Below, piece by piece: positions 10,510 through 20,832 of a stretch of DNA of 64,000 nucleotides. Below the pieces are notes generated by a model that saw nothing but the letters and a program-made list of their open reading frames with translations, had not been told where the DNA came from and did not search any database. The translations under genes and the position numbers were made by a program. Origin of the DNA: Crotalaria pallida. Taxonomy: Eukaryota > Streptophyta > Magnoliopsida > Fabales > Fabaceae. The stretch spans positions 24,260,001 through 24,324,000 of the forward strand of contig CM075655.1 in assembly GCA_037953625.1 (NCBI GenBank), in the 5' to 3' direction. How positions within the stretch are numbered: position 1 is the stretch's first letter; every line of letters begins with the position of its first letter.

Positions 10510-11005
10510 TTAGCTATACACCTAGGATGCTTCTTCTGGAGTTTGCTTTAATTTTAACCATTTCTATGTACTCTTCAAATCTAGCAAATGTCTTTAGCAT
10601 GTTGTGGACTTAGATGCCATATGTCGTAAACTTCACGTCCTGCAGATATTACAACAAAATCAGTGACCAAGAAAAAGATATCAAAGTTGGGTGCAAATCA
10701 ATATTATTTTACACATTGAATTTTTTTTTTAAACATTTTTAACTTTCAAGTCATAAGTTTTCTCTACATTCTCATATGCAGAACAAAACAGAGCACCTAA
10801 AATTTCCTAAGGAACTAACTTTTGTTGGGCAAAATTAAAGATAACCCTCAAGTCATTGCTTTAGATTATGCGTGATGAGTTTGTCTTGCTTTAGACCCTG
10901 CCATTAGTGAGCTTCTGTGTAATGTGGCAAATGGACTTCCCACTCACTGATGCCATGTGAAAGTGATTCCAATGATGCGTATGCTCTTAACGAAGCCTCA
11001 CTATC
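10510..11005 (-). pseudogene. Possible captured exon fragments inside the CACTA
   Basis: On the minus strand an open stretch at about 11005-10895 reads ADSEASLRAYASLESLSHG and ISEWEVHLPHYTEAH. Further on, after an acceptor-like TATCTGCAG near 10640, a frame reads REVYDIWHLSPQHAKDIC. These look like real protein rather than random translation, and they flank an AT-rich intron-like stretch. That fits capture of a multi-exon host gene. I do not recognise the gene. Evidence is composition and splice-like signals only. Confidence 0.3.
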
Positions 11006-12319
11006 AGCAGAGCCTATAACCTTTTGTTTTTGAAAAGCAAGGACCCTAGCTAAAAAATAAAAATAGAGGGACCAAAACCAAAAGGTACTTTATTTTCATA
11101 GGTCAAAAACATATTTAAGACAACTTGAAACTTCTACAATGAAAATTAACAAACCTCATTATTCCCTATTCAACAATGTACTGTAAAACAACATAGGAAT
11201 AAACATGATGGCACACAGATTACATGATTAAAATAAAAACTATAGCATGATGTAATAACGATTAATTATGTACAGAAAAAATTGTCAAGAGTTTGAGAAG
11301 CAGCTAAATCATGCATACATGCCCTATAATGCTAAAAAGAAGCAAGATGCAATGACACAGTACATTAGCAATGAATCATTTCAACAATATAATAAGGGAT
11401 GTTGATGATCAAATTGAATTACATAATTCCTTGTTCAAGTTCTTTGTTCTGTGCACATCCAAGAATTTAGTGCAAAACAATTTTTGTTTACTTAATTATT
11501 AATTATTATGGTAAAATTGCAACTGGGAGTTACTTTATATAAACGATAAATGGTATATATAAAAGATACAACTACGAGCAATGTTCAAGATAGATCCTCC
11601 ACCAAACAAGAAATCAAACTTCCATTAGAACCTAATCCCTCCCCCCATTTTCATAACAGCAGGACAAAGCAAGTTTACCTCATAAATCAAGCAGGAATTG
11701 AGAATTCAGAGAAAAAACTTATGCAGTGACAAAATTAGATTCCATACTAGGATTAGAGATCAAAAATGTATCAAGTAGTTTCAGAAACCATACCTATTCT
11801 TTATTACCCCAATTGTCATAGGAAACATAGTAACCATTGGTTGTATAAGCCTCAATTGTTGCATCATACCTGAACATTCATAACAGCAGAACAAAGCATA
11901 ACATAATTATTTTATAGTCATTTCATAAGGAAGTACATAATAATACCGGCTGTGATTCTATTAGCATATATGTCATTGCTAAATCAATCAACAGGACACG
12001 TTGGGTTTGCAAAACAAAAACAACCTGAACAAAAAACAAAAACCAAATTCAGCCTTGAGTCATGCAATAGGCTAATTACCTTAGAGTATGAAGGAGAGGA
12101 ACGATCGATGGGTATGAAGGAGAGGAACATAATGGCTGGGCAGCAATGATGAAGGAGAGGAACATGGTGGCCTTTCCAGTATGCCACTGCCCCATCGATC
12201 AAGTTAGGTTATATTTTATCACACTACAAATTATCATTCTTCGAAATATTTAAATAATTAAAAAAATAAATTAGGAAAAAGAAATAGGGAAGAATAATAA
12301 CTATACCTCCTTGAAGGCA

Positions 12320-12597
12320 GTATCAGTTCTCAGCCTCTTTTCTCACAACATCAGGAACCGAGTCAATCAACTCAGCTCTTTCAGTGTAGTGACCTTTCGC
12401 CCAGTTGTTTCCTACACCGGAATTCCCGAAAACGAAGTTATTAGGCCTTAATATCTGCCCGTACGGTCCAGATCTGACGTTGCCCATAGTCCTAGGCTCC
12501 AGATCCACGAGCACGGCGCGCGGAACAAACCTTCCGCAACTGGCCTCGTAGTAGTAGACATTGACACGCTCGAGTTGAAGCTCATTGTCACCGACGA
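12320..12597 (-). pseudogene. Captured beta-tubulin exon fragment
   Basis: From about 12597 to 12323 on the minus strand one open frame reads NELQLERVNVYYYEASCG, RFVPRAVLVDLEPRTMG, VRSGPYGQI, RPNNFVFG, NNWAKGHYTE, AELIDSV and DVVRKEAEN. These are unmistakable segments of the conserved beta-tubulin N-terminal GTP-binding half, in the right order. Substitutions at near-invariant sites (DLEPRT for DLEPGT, FGNSGVGNN for FGQSGAGNN) show relaxed constraint. The GC-rich stretch upstream to 12776 looks like the donor 5' UTR/first exon. Only this piece is present, so it cannot make tubulin. It is transduplicated sequence carried by the transposon, possibly a source of antisense or small RNA against tubulin transcripts. 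Confidence 0.9.
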
Positions 12598-12819
12598 TTT
12601 CGTCGGGCCGAGAATCGAGTGAGTGACGGAGTGAGAGGATGCGTGAGCGATGGAGTGAGAGGAAGAGCGAACGGTGGAGTGAGAAGAGCGAACCCTAGAG
12701 GCGGCTGCTGTGAATGGAGTTGAGTAATAGATTGAGGAGAGGAAGAAGACGAGTAAGAGGAAGAAAGAAAGGGCACCTTCGTAGATCTATGTGGTTTTTT
12801 TTTTTAAAGTTATAAAGTT

Positions 12820-13160
12820 GAAACAAGACCGGTTCAACGCTGAACCAGTTTAGTTTAGATTTAAATGGAGACTGGTTGTGTAAAGGACCAGTCTCATTTT
12901 AATAAATTGCCATAAAGAGACTGGTTTTGCATGGAACCAGTCTTATTTGCGGAACCAGTCTTATTTAAATGCCGAAAGAGACTGGTTCCATGCGGAACCA
13001 GTCTTATTTAAATTTTTTTGACATAAGGAGACTGGTTAGACACGGAACCGGTCTTATTTGATATATAATTCAGACTAGTTATACCAAGCAACCAGTCTGA
13101 TTTCAATAAATGGCAATAAAGAGACTGGTTCCGTGTGGAACCAGTCTTAATTAAGTGGTC
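12820..13160. repeat. CACTA subterminal repeats, right end
   Basis: The same 10-bp core as at the left end, mainly as inverted pairs separated by a few bases (for example GAGACTGGTTCCATGCGGAA then CCAGTCTTA around 12969-12998). The pairs alternate with AAT-rich spacers. The array stops about 25 bp before the terminus. Confidence 0.85.
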
Positions 13161-13405
13161 TAAAATCTATATTTTGTACTAGTGAACATTTTTCACGATG
13201 AGATAGTTTTTCATTCATTCTTTTTGCTCTGCACGTTTTCTCTCTTCTTCTTCTCAAGTCTTCTGCTTTTCATCGTTCATACTTTTTGAAGAACAAATCC
13301 TTATTGGCTGAGTAACATCTAGAGAAACACTACTTCACTATCATAGAGCATATTGTTGTATCTGTGTTTTAAGAACACACAAAGCTATTGTAATCACAAT
13401 TATAT

Positions 13406-13660
13406 TCGTTCTAAACCTTAGTGGTAGGGAGAGAATCCCATAGTTGAACGTTGAGGCGTTCGTAGGGCGAGGAACCCTGCTGTGTGATTGAGGCCCCTAG
13501 CGAACGGAGGTTCCTAGTAGTGTGCGGGGTGCTCTTGGTTGTAATAGGGTGCGGCTCTATTGCTTGGTTATAAGAACTCTCAGGCGGGTCGCTTGGGGAC
13601 TGGATTAGGCCTTTCGACGGGAAGGCTGAACCAGTATAAAATTCCCGGTGCATGCTTTTC
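13406..13660 (+). other. Conserved GC-rich leader segment of the Copia LTR with hairpin
   Basis: This 250-bp block stands out from the AT-rich LTR. Recurrent elements are GAACGGAGGTTCCTAGTAG, TGCGGGG, GGGTCGCTTGGGGACTGGA and a short stem CAGGC/GCTTG around GGGTC (13581-13595). The same order recurs at 20370-20620, 24180-24490, 31440-31790 and 37320-37665, although surrounding LTR sequence differs. A structured RNA role in the 5' leader is inferred. Minus-strand ORFs across it (70-80 codons) are treated as shadows. Confidence 0.5.
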
Positions 13661-13864
13661 TAACCCTTATCTTTTACTTTCCGCATATTTACTTTATTTA
13701 CGTTTCCGCGCTACTCGATTATATTTTCTATCGTTTTCGCGATCCATAACAATCGTTTAATATATCCGTCTCAAAACAATTTTTTAATTTGGTACGAATT
13801 TTTCAATACATAATAAAACTCGATTCACCCCCCCTCTCGAGATTTTGAGGCCAAAACCAACAAT

Positions 13865-13876
13865 TGGCATCAGAGC
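13865..13876 (+). other. Primer binding site (initiator Met tRNA type)
   Basis: TGGCATCAGAGC starts two bases after the 5' LTR end. It differs by one base from the common plant PBS TGGTATCAGAGC that pairs with initiator methionine tRNA. Confidence 0.85.
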
Positions 13877-13912
13877 TAGTCTCTTGTGTTAAGACTTAAC
13901 CGTCTCAAGAGT

Positions 13913-15601
13913 ATGGCTTCAAACTCTCTGTTTGGAGGTGAAGGGAGTTCTATTAACCGTCCTCCCATGTTTGATGGGGTAGGGTACGCGTATTGGAAAG
14001 CCCGTATGAAAATTTTTATTCAAGGAGTAGGATTAAAAGTTTCGGATGCCGTCGTTAATGGTCTCTATGTTCCTACCTATGTGGTTAATGGTAACACCGT
14101 CGAAAAGCCTATGGCTGAGTGGACGGAGGAGGAGGAACGTAGAGTCCAATACGACTTGAAAGCGAAAAATATTATAACATCTGCTTTGAGCTATGATGAG
14201 TTTTTCAGGATTTCTACATGCGAGACAGCACAACAAATGTGGGATACTCTGGAAGTCACGCATGAAGGAACAACGGAAGTGAAAAGATCAAGAATCAACA
14301 CGCTGACTGGTGAATATGAGTTATTCAGAATGAAGGATGGAGAATCAATTCAAGAGATCCAAAAACGCTTCACAATGATAGTAAATCAACTAACAACATT
14401 GGGGAAGAAATTCACCAATGAGGATCTCATCAACAAAGTTCTAAAATGTTTGGGAAGAGATTGGCAACCTAAAGTGACGGCAATCGCTGAATCAAGAAAT
14501 CTCTCAACAATGACGCTGGCAACTCTGTTTGGAAAATTACAAGAACATGAAAGTGAACTGAAGAGGTTGGCTCAGCATGAAGAAGAAAACAAGAAAGTCA
14601 AAAGCTTGGCATTCAAAGCTGAAGCACCTGCACCAAATAGTGACTCAGACAAAGAATTGATCAATGATGAACACATGGGTCTATTGGTGAAGAAGTTCGG
14701 GAAATTTCTGAGGAAAAAGAATTTCAATCGAAGAGACAACAATAAAAGTGGAGGCTCAACCATCACATGTCATGAGTGTGGCAAGCCTGGTCACATTCGA
14801 GCAGATTGCTATCAATTGAAGAAGAAAGAGAATTCAGAAAAGGGCACCTCAAGTTCAAAGAAGGGAAAGCAAGCATACTTGGCGTGGCTGGACAACGATG
14901 GAAGTTCGGATGAGGAGTCAGACGAACAAGAGGAGACCGCCAACCTGTGCTTGATGGCTCACGACAATGAGGTAAACACTAAACTCAATTTTTATTATGA
15001 TGAATTACAAGAAGCATTTGAAGAGTTACATGAGGAATCGATGAGGTTATCCTTATTAGTTTCTCTAGAAAAGAATAATTCAGCTTCGATTTTAGAAAAG
15101 AATAAAGAGCTTACAAAAGAAAATGATTTTTTGAAAAATAAAAATAAGGAGCTGAATTTGACCTTGAAAAACTCTTCAAACACTTCGAGTAATGACATTA
15201 AAATTAAAGCTAGTTCTTCTTATTGTAAATTCTGCAAGGATCTAGTTAAAGAAATTGAAGATTTAAAAGAAACCCTTGCTAAATTTACAAAAGGTAGAAA
15301 TACTTTAAATTTAATGTTAGGTAGGAAAAAATGTTTCTTTAATAGAGCGGGTTTAGGGTATCAACCCGGTAGGCATCAAAAGAAACTAAGTACCATTTTT
15401 GTCCCTGCCAGTAATCATAAGAAACCTCTTATTATATGTCATATTTGTGGTAAAAAGGGCCATGGTGTACATGAATGCATACACCGAAAAGTGAAGTTCG
15501 TTAAACCGAACAATAAAGCTAGAAGGTGGCATGACTTAAACTATGGCTATACTAACACTCAAGGACCCAAAAAGATATGGGTACCTAAAAAGAAACCTTG
15601 A
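13913..15601 (+). CDS. Copia gag polyprotein
   Basis: About 562 codons from ATG 13913 (MASNSLFGGEGSS). I prefer this start over the upstream in-frame ATG at 13886 because the gag-typical start (FDGVGYAYWKARM) follows it. Order: UBN2/DUF4219-type capsid region (residues about 20-230), CCHC knuckle CHECGKPGHIRADC (about 290), acidic and coiled-coil-like segments (ELQEAFEELHEE, ILEKNKELTKEN), then a second knuckle CHICGKKGHGVHEC near residue 515 and a basic tail ending IWVPKKKP. Gag packages the element RNA into cytoplasmic particles. Length and two knuckles fit the SIRE lineage. The frame is intact. It ends at TGA and pol continues in the same frame after a second stop. Confidence 0.9.
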   Translation: MASNSLFGGEGSSINRPPMFDGVGYAYWKARMKIFIQGVGLKVSDAVVNGLYVPTYVVNGNTVEKPMAEWTEEEERRVQYDLKAKNIITSALSYDEFFRISTCETAQQMWDTLEVTHEGTTEVKRSRINTLTGEYELFRMKDGESIQEIQKRFTMIVNQLTTLGKKFTNEDLINKVLKCLGRDWQPKVTAIAESRNLSTMTLATLFGKLQEHESELKRLAQHEEENKKVKSLAFKAEAPAPNSDSDKELINDEHMGLLVKKFGKFLRKKNFNRRDNNKSGGSTITCHECGKPGHIRADCYQLKKKENSEKGTSSSKKGKQAYLAWLDNDGSSDEESDEQEETANLCLMAHDNEVNTKLNFYYDELQEAFEELHEESMRLSLLVSLEKNNSASILEKNKELTKENDFLKNKNKELNLTLKNSSNTSSNDIKIKASSSYCKFCKDLVKEIEDLKETLAKFTKGRNTLNLMLGRKKCFFNRAGLGYQPGRHQKKLSTIFVPASNHKKPLIICHICGKKGHGVHECIHRKVKFVKPNNKARRWHDLNYGYTNTQGPKKIWVPKKKP

Positions 15602-15616
15602 ATTTTTTGCTTGTAG

Positions 15617-16120
15617 GTTACTCCGGAAGGAAGAAAGTCTTGGTGGTACTTGGACAACGGATGCTCAAAACATATGACTGGAGATAAATCCAAATTTTCG
15701 CATCTCGTGCCTAAGGACCAAGGACATGTGACCTTCGGAGATAACAACCAAGGACAGATCATCGGAATCGGTAAAATTGGTACACCTCCTAACCCTTGCA
15801 TTGGAAATGTTTTACATGTTGAGGGCCTAAAGCACAATTTGCTAAGTATTAGTCAATTGTGTGATAAGGGCAATAGGGTTATTTTTGATTCTGATAGATG
15901 TATTATCGAGGGAAAAATTGATAATCTTATTAGGCTAATTGCTTGCAGGATAAACAATGTTTATATTATTGATTTTGATTCAGTTCCCTCAAATGATGCG
16001 AAATGTTTATTATCTAAAGAGGATGAATCGTGGTTGTGGCATCGTAGAATAGGTCACATCCACATGGCTCATTTAAATAAAATTTCTTCTAAAAACTTAG
16101 TAGTTGGTTTGCCAAAGTAA
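15617..16120 (+). pseudogene. Copia pol: protease and pre-integrase zinc region
   Basis: Starts just after the in-frame stops TGA (15599) and TAG (15614). The protease motif reads WYLDNGCSKHMTGD, with DNG in place of the usual DSG, a change at the catalytic triplet. The pre-integrase region follows (GLKHNLLSISQLCDKG, then WLWHRRIGHIHMAHL with the HHCC histidines). The frame ends at TAA 16118 after GLPK, and the same frame continues without a gap into the CXXC half of the zinc finger (KCDPCSKS). The T-rich TTTTTTGCTTGTAG just before it resembles a splice acceptor, so pol may be expressed from a spliced RNA. The TAA at 16118 is an ordinary disabling mutation. Confidence 0.85.
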
Positions 16121-18718
16121 AATTTTACTTTTTCTGAAAAATGTGATCCTTGTTCAAAATCAAAACTCACAAGGGCCAATTTTCCTTCTAAAAACCTTGT
16201 TTCAACTCAAAGGCCTTTGGAACTTTTACATATGGATCTTTTTGGACCATGTCAAACTAAAAGCTTTGGTGGCAACTATTATTGTATGGTTATTGTGGAT
16301 GACTATTCTAGGTATACATGGACACTTTTTATTACTCATAAAAATGACGCATTTCATGAATTTAAAAAGCTAGCCAAGATTATTCAAAACCAATTGCATT
16401 TGGGCATTGTATCCATTAGAACTGATCATGGTGGAGAATTTAAAAATCATAGTTTTGAAAAGTTTTGCGAAAAACATGGAATTAAGCATTATTTTTCAGC
16501 TCCAAGGACTCCAGAGCAAAATGGGGTTGTGGAGAGGAAAAATCGTTCATTAAAAGAGCTTTCTAGAACAATACTTAATGACATGAATTTGCCTGCATAT
16601 TTTTGGGCCGATGCAGTGAGTACAACTTGTTATGTTATGAACCGTGTTTTGATTAGGCCTATTTTAAAGAAAACCCCCTATGAGCTGTACAAGGGGAGAA
16701 AACCTAATATTTCCCATCTTCGAGTTTTTGGATGTAAATGTTTTGTGCATAATAATGGTAGAGAAAATCTAGGATCTTTTGAGGCTAGAGCTGATGAGGG
16801 TATATTTCTTGGTTATTCTGCATCGAGCAAAGCATATAGGATATACAATAAATCTCGTAATACTATTGAAGAATCTATTCATGTATCATTTGACGAATCC
16901 GATCCCAGAAGGTTGGGAAAGGTATCTGTTAATGAAATTTCAGGTATTCCTGGAGATTTATTTATTGATGAGGATGAGGAGCCAAATGCTAAAGCGAAGG
17001 ATCATTCCGAAAGCAATGGAAATTTAGAACAATCAATGGAACTCAACGCTGATTTGCCTAAGGAGTGGAAAACATCAAGGCACCATCCTATTGATCAGAT
17101 CATCGGAGACATTTCAAAAGGTGTAAGTACTCGCAACTCTATTAGCAATCTGTGTAACTTCTTTGCATTTGTTTCTCAAGTAGAGCCAAAGAATTATTCT
17201 GAGGCTATGCTTGATGAGCATTGGCTTTTGGCAATGCAAGAGGAATTAAACCAGTTCGAAAGAAATCAGGTGTGGGAACTTGTTCCTAGGCCTGAGTCTC
17301 ATCCGATTATTGGAACTAAGCGGATTTATAAAAATAAACTTGATGAGGCTGGTTTAATTGTTCGAAACAAATCTAGGCTAGTTGCACAAGGTTACAACCA
17401 GGAAGAGGGGATAGATTATGAGGAGACATTTGCCCCTGTTGCTAGGTTGGAAGCCATAAGACTACTATTAGCATTTGCATGTATTCTAGATTTTAAATTA
17501 TATCAAATGGACGTAAAGAGTGCCTTTCTGAATGGTTTTATAAATGAAGAAGTTTATGTGTGCCAACCGCCTGGCTTTGAAAGTTATGAACACCCTGATT
17601 ATGTTTACAAATTGAAAAAGCCTTTGTATGGTCTAAAACAAGCTCCTAGAGCGTGGTACGACCGTCTTAGCAAATTTTTACTGCAAAATAACTTTGAAAG
17701 AGGGAAGGTTGACAACACACTTTTTATCAAAAAGAAAGGAAAGGACATTCTTTTATTTCAGATTTATGTAGATGATATTATATTCGGTGCTACTAATGAA
17801 ATCCTTTGCAAGGAATTTTCTAGTATGATGCAGGAAGAGTTCGAAATGTCCATGATGGGCGAGCTGAACTTTTTCCTGGGATTACAAATCAAGCAAGCAA
17901 AGGACGGAATCTTCATTAGTCAAACAAAATACTGCAAAGAATTACTGAAAAGATTTGGCATGGATAAGGCCAAGGCAGTTGCAACACCAATAAGCACATC
18001 ATGCTACTTGGACAAAGACGAAGGAGGTAAATCCGTAGAAATAACAAAGTATCGAGGTATTATCGGATCCCTTCTCTATTTAACAGCAAGTAGGTCGGAT
18101 ATCATGTTTTGTGTGTGTCTTTGTGCTCGGTTCCAGTCGAATCCAAAAGAAACGCACATGGTTGCTGCCAAGCGTATAATGAAATATCTGTCTGGCACAA
18201 CTGATATGGGTTTGTGGTACCCCAAAGGTTCATCTTCTAATCTTGTTGGGTATTCTGATTCTGACTTTGCTGGTTGCAAAGTAGATAGAAAAAGCACTAG
18301 CGGCACTTGTCATCTTCTTGGCAATTCATTGGTATCATGGGCTAGTAAGAAACAGTCTAGTGTTGCCCTATCTACAGCTGAGGCTGAATATGTAGCCGCG
18401 GGTAGTTGTTGCGCTCAGATTTTATGGTTAAAACATCAACTCCTAGACTTTGGTGTAAGTCTAGATCACATTCCTATTAAATGTGATAATACCAGTGCTA
18501 TTTCTATTACCAAAAACCCAGTGCAACATTCTCGCACAAAGCATATCGAGATTCGACACCATTTTATTCGTGATCATATTCAGAAGGGTGATTGCATTAT
18601 AGAGTATGTTGATACTTCGCGGCAGTTGGCTGATATCTTTACGAAACCGCTTCCAAAAGAAAATTTCTTTTTCATTCGTAGAGAAATTGGTCTAGCTTCT
18701 GCCTCTCACCTCTTTTGA
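16121..18718 (+). pseudogene. Copia pol: integrase, reverse transcriptase, RNase H
   Basis: The frame is open for about 865 codons after the TAA at 16118. Integrase core D, D, E are visible as HMDLFGPC, RTDHGGEF and EQNGVVERKN. Reverse transcriptase follows (MDVKSAFLNGFINEEVYV, LYGLKQAPRAWYDRL and the catalytic YVDDIIFGAT). RNase H comes next (GYSDSDFAGC, STAEAEYVAAGSC, ending KPLPKENFF). Copia order, integrase before RT, is clear. Reverse transcription happens in gag particles and integrase inserts the cDNA in the nucleus. Catalytic residues here look intact, so this part is well preserved compared with the protease. The first in-frame ATG is 16217, but that is not a natural start. Confidence 0.9.
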
Positions 18719-18779
18719 ATATGTGAATCTTTATCTCTCATGTTATTATTGATGCATCTTCTTAGTGTTTCAGGGAGAG

Positions 18780-19095
18780 ATTGCACATCTTTTTGATGAT
18801 TACAAAAGGGGAGAGAGATTCTGATATCTGATATATTGGCTAATTTTTGTTGGCTAATACATTCAGGGGGAGAAGATATAATCCATTATTCTGGAAGGAT
18901 GCTTGGTTCAAAAATGATATATTTTTAAGCATTCATACAGGGGGAGATGAAATAATCCATTATTTTTTTTCCTGTATTTAATGATTCTATGAAAGGTTTT
19001 ATTATTATATATCTATTTCTGCTTGTATAACACTTGTGATGCAGATAATAAAGAGCATATCAAAATGGTTGTTTGTCATCATCAAAAAGGGGGAG
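18780..19095 (+). other. Polypurine tracts before the 3' LTR
   Basis: AAAAAGGGGGAG (19084-19095) abuts the 3' LTR and is the functional PPT candidate. At least three similar tracts (near 18808, 18868 and 18938) precede it in the roughly 370-bp untranslated stretch after pol. There is no env-like ORF. Confidence 0.8.
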
Positions 19096-20827
19096 TGTTG
19101 GAAGTCAAGCTGGTTGGAAGGCATGCTTCAAACTCTCTATGGACTTCAAAGGAATTCTTTTATATGTTTTGATGATAACAAGCCAACTCAAGTTCAAGCT
19201 CACAAGTGCAAGCCAAGTCCCAAGATTGAAGACTCAAGCAAGCATAGAATAGAAACCTTCTCTTTAGATCAAAATGTAAGGTAATGGAGTTTTTGTTTCT
19301 TTAAGTAGTTACAAAGCCAATAAGTTTTTCATTTTTAGAGAAGAAGGAAAAACGTGTTTTTGCATGAAAAATGTGTTTTCTGCATTTAACCTTAGTAAAA
19401 TAATTGATGTTACAAAACTCTGTACATTTGTATGTGTGCAAGAGGGAGTAATCGATTATTTGCTAAAGTAATCGATTAACTTTGTTGCATCATAGAAAAA
19501 TCAGAGAGGTTGTAATCGATTAAGTGATTTTTGTTAATCAGTTACTTTCTTATGGAAGTAATCGATTACATTGGTCAAGTAATCGATTATAATTGTTGCA
19601 TCATATATTTTTCAGAGGCTTTGTAATCGGTTACAAGTTTTGTAGTAATTGATTACATGATGTTGCATCATATGCAAAACAGAGGCTTAGTAATCGATTA
19701 ACTTATGATTGTAATCGATTATTATAGTTGCATCACATAATGAACAGGAGTGATGTAATCGATTAACTATTCTTAGCCTAATCGATTACATGTTTTTCAA
19801 ATGTTTTAAGAATTTCTATTTTTGTAGAAGTAATCGATTATTGCTTCTATGTAATCGATTATTTCTTGATTTATTGAAAAACGTGTCAGAGTCATTTTTA
19901 TTATTTTCTGATTTGTTTTTATATAAAATATTCTGATATATTTTATAAAATTCGAAAATGATTTTAAATTTGAATTATTTCCTTTTTGGTTTTAAGAATC
20001 AAATCTTTATTTTATTTCGAAAATCGTTTTGATTTTTTTTTATTTTAAAACTTATTACAAATCTTTTATTATTCTATTTTGATTTGTTTTACTTAATTCA
20101 AAATCATTGTTGATTCAAATTGGTTTTCTTTTTAAAATCAATCACTCCAACATTTTTCACGATGAGATAGTTTTTCATTCATTCTTTTTGCTCTGCACGT
20201 TTTCTCTCTTCTTCTTCTCAAGTCTTCTGCTTTTCATCGTTCATACTTTTTGAAGAACAAATCCTTATTGGCTGAGTAACATCTAGAGAAACACTACTTC
20301 ACTATCATAGAGCATATTGTTGTATCTGTGTTTTAAGAACACACAAAGCTATTGTAATCACAATTATATTCGTTCTAAACCTTAGTGGTAGGGAGAGAAT
20401 CCCATAGTTGAACGTTGAGGCGTTCGTAGGGCGAGGAACCCTGCTATGTGATTGAGGCCCCTAGCGAACGGAGGTTCCTAGTAGTGTGCGGGGTGATCTT
20501 GGTTGTAATAGGGTGCGGCTCTATTGCTTGGTTATAAGAACTCTCAGGCGGGTCGCTTGGGGACTGGACTAGGCCTTTCGACGGGAAGGCTGAACTAGTA
20601 TAAAATTCTCCGGTGCATGCTTTTATAACCCTTATCTTTTACTTTCCGCATATTTACTTTATTTACGTTTCCGCGCTACTCGATTATATTTTCTATCATT
20701 TTCGCGATCCATAACAATCGTTTAATCTCTCCGTCTCAAAACAATTTTTTAATTTGGTACGAATTTTTCAATACATAATAAAACTCGATTCACCCCCCCT
20801 CTCGAGATTTTGAGGCCAAAACCAACA
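19096..20827 (+). repeat. 3' LTR of the SIRE-type Copia (1732 bp)
   Basis: Starts TGTTGGAAGTCAAGC, ends CCAACA and is followed by the TSD AATGT. It carries the TAATCGATTA cluster (19445-19865), TATA (19920-19927) and GC-rich leader (20370-20620, hairpin 20545-20559). It is colinear with the 5' LTR outside the CACTA. Confidence 0.95.
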
Positions 20828-20832
20828 AATGT

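Larger units (their letters stand above)
9674..13184. mobile_element. Non-autonomous CACTA (En/Spm) transposon with captured gene pieces
   Basis: Termini are CACTACTACA and, at the far end, the reverse complement CACTAGTACA. They are flanked by the 3-bp TSD AAC (9671-9673 and 13185-13187). Both subterminal regions are packed with AGACTGGTTC/GAACCAGTCT motifs in both orientations, the usual transposase-binding architecture of this superfamily. There is no TNP2/TNPD transposase ORF in the 3.5 kb, so it must be mobilised in trans. The interior carries a minus-strand beta-tubulin exon fragment and possibly other captured exons. The stretch 11040-12320 otherwise shows no supported coding. Confidence 0.93.
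8617..13862 (+). repeat. 5' LTR of the SIRE-type Copia, interrupted by CACTA
   Basis: It spans 5246 bp including the 3511-bp CACTA and its 3-bp duplication. Removing these leaves 1732 bp, exactly the length of the 3' LTR at 19096-20827. U3 carries a dense TAATCGATTA cluster followed by a TATATAAA box. The part after the CACTA carries a GC-rich leader and ends CCAACA before the PBS. Confidence 0.95.
8617..20827 (+). mobile_element. SIRE-type Copia retrotransposon, with CACTA in its 5' LTR
   Basis: Ends are TGTTGGAAGTCAAGC and CCAACA, flanked by the 5-bp TSD AATGT (8612-8616 and 20828-20832). Order is 5' LTR, PBS, gag, protease, integrase, RT, RNase H, PPT, 3' LTR, which is the Copia order. 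A long gag with two zinc knuckles, LTRs over 1.5 kb and several PPT-like tracts point to the SIRE/Maximus lineage. The element sits in the Athila gag-pol frame. By eye the two LTRs differ at only a percent or two, so insertion is recent. Three in-frame stops and the CACTA insert leave it probably inactive. Confidence 0.93.

Noticed and set aside
12320..12597. Functional beta-tubulin gene
   Set aside because: Only one exon-sized piece is present, invariant residues are altered, and it lies inside transposon borders.
13411..13653. Minus-strand ORFs across the Copia leader (also 31569-31781, 37448-37660, 24281-24487)
   Set aside because: They are antisense to the LTR transcript and stay open only because the leader is GC-rich and conserved as nucleotides. 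Hairpin conservation explains it better.
15559..15837. Minus-strand 92-codon ORF over the gag-pol junction
   Set aside because: Shadow of the plus-strand protease frame.
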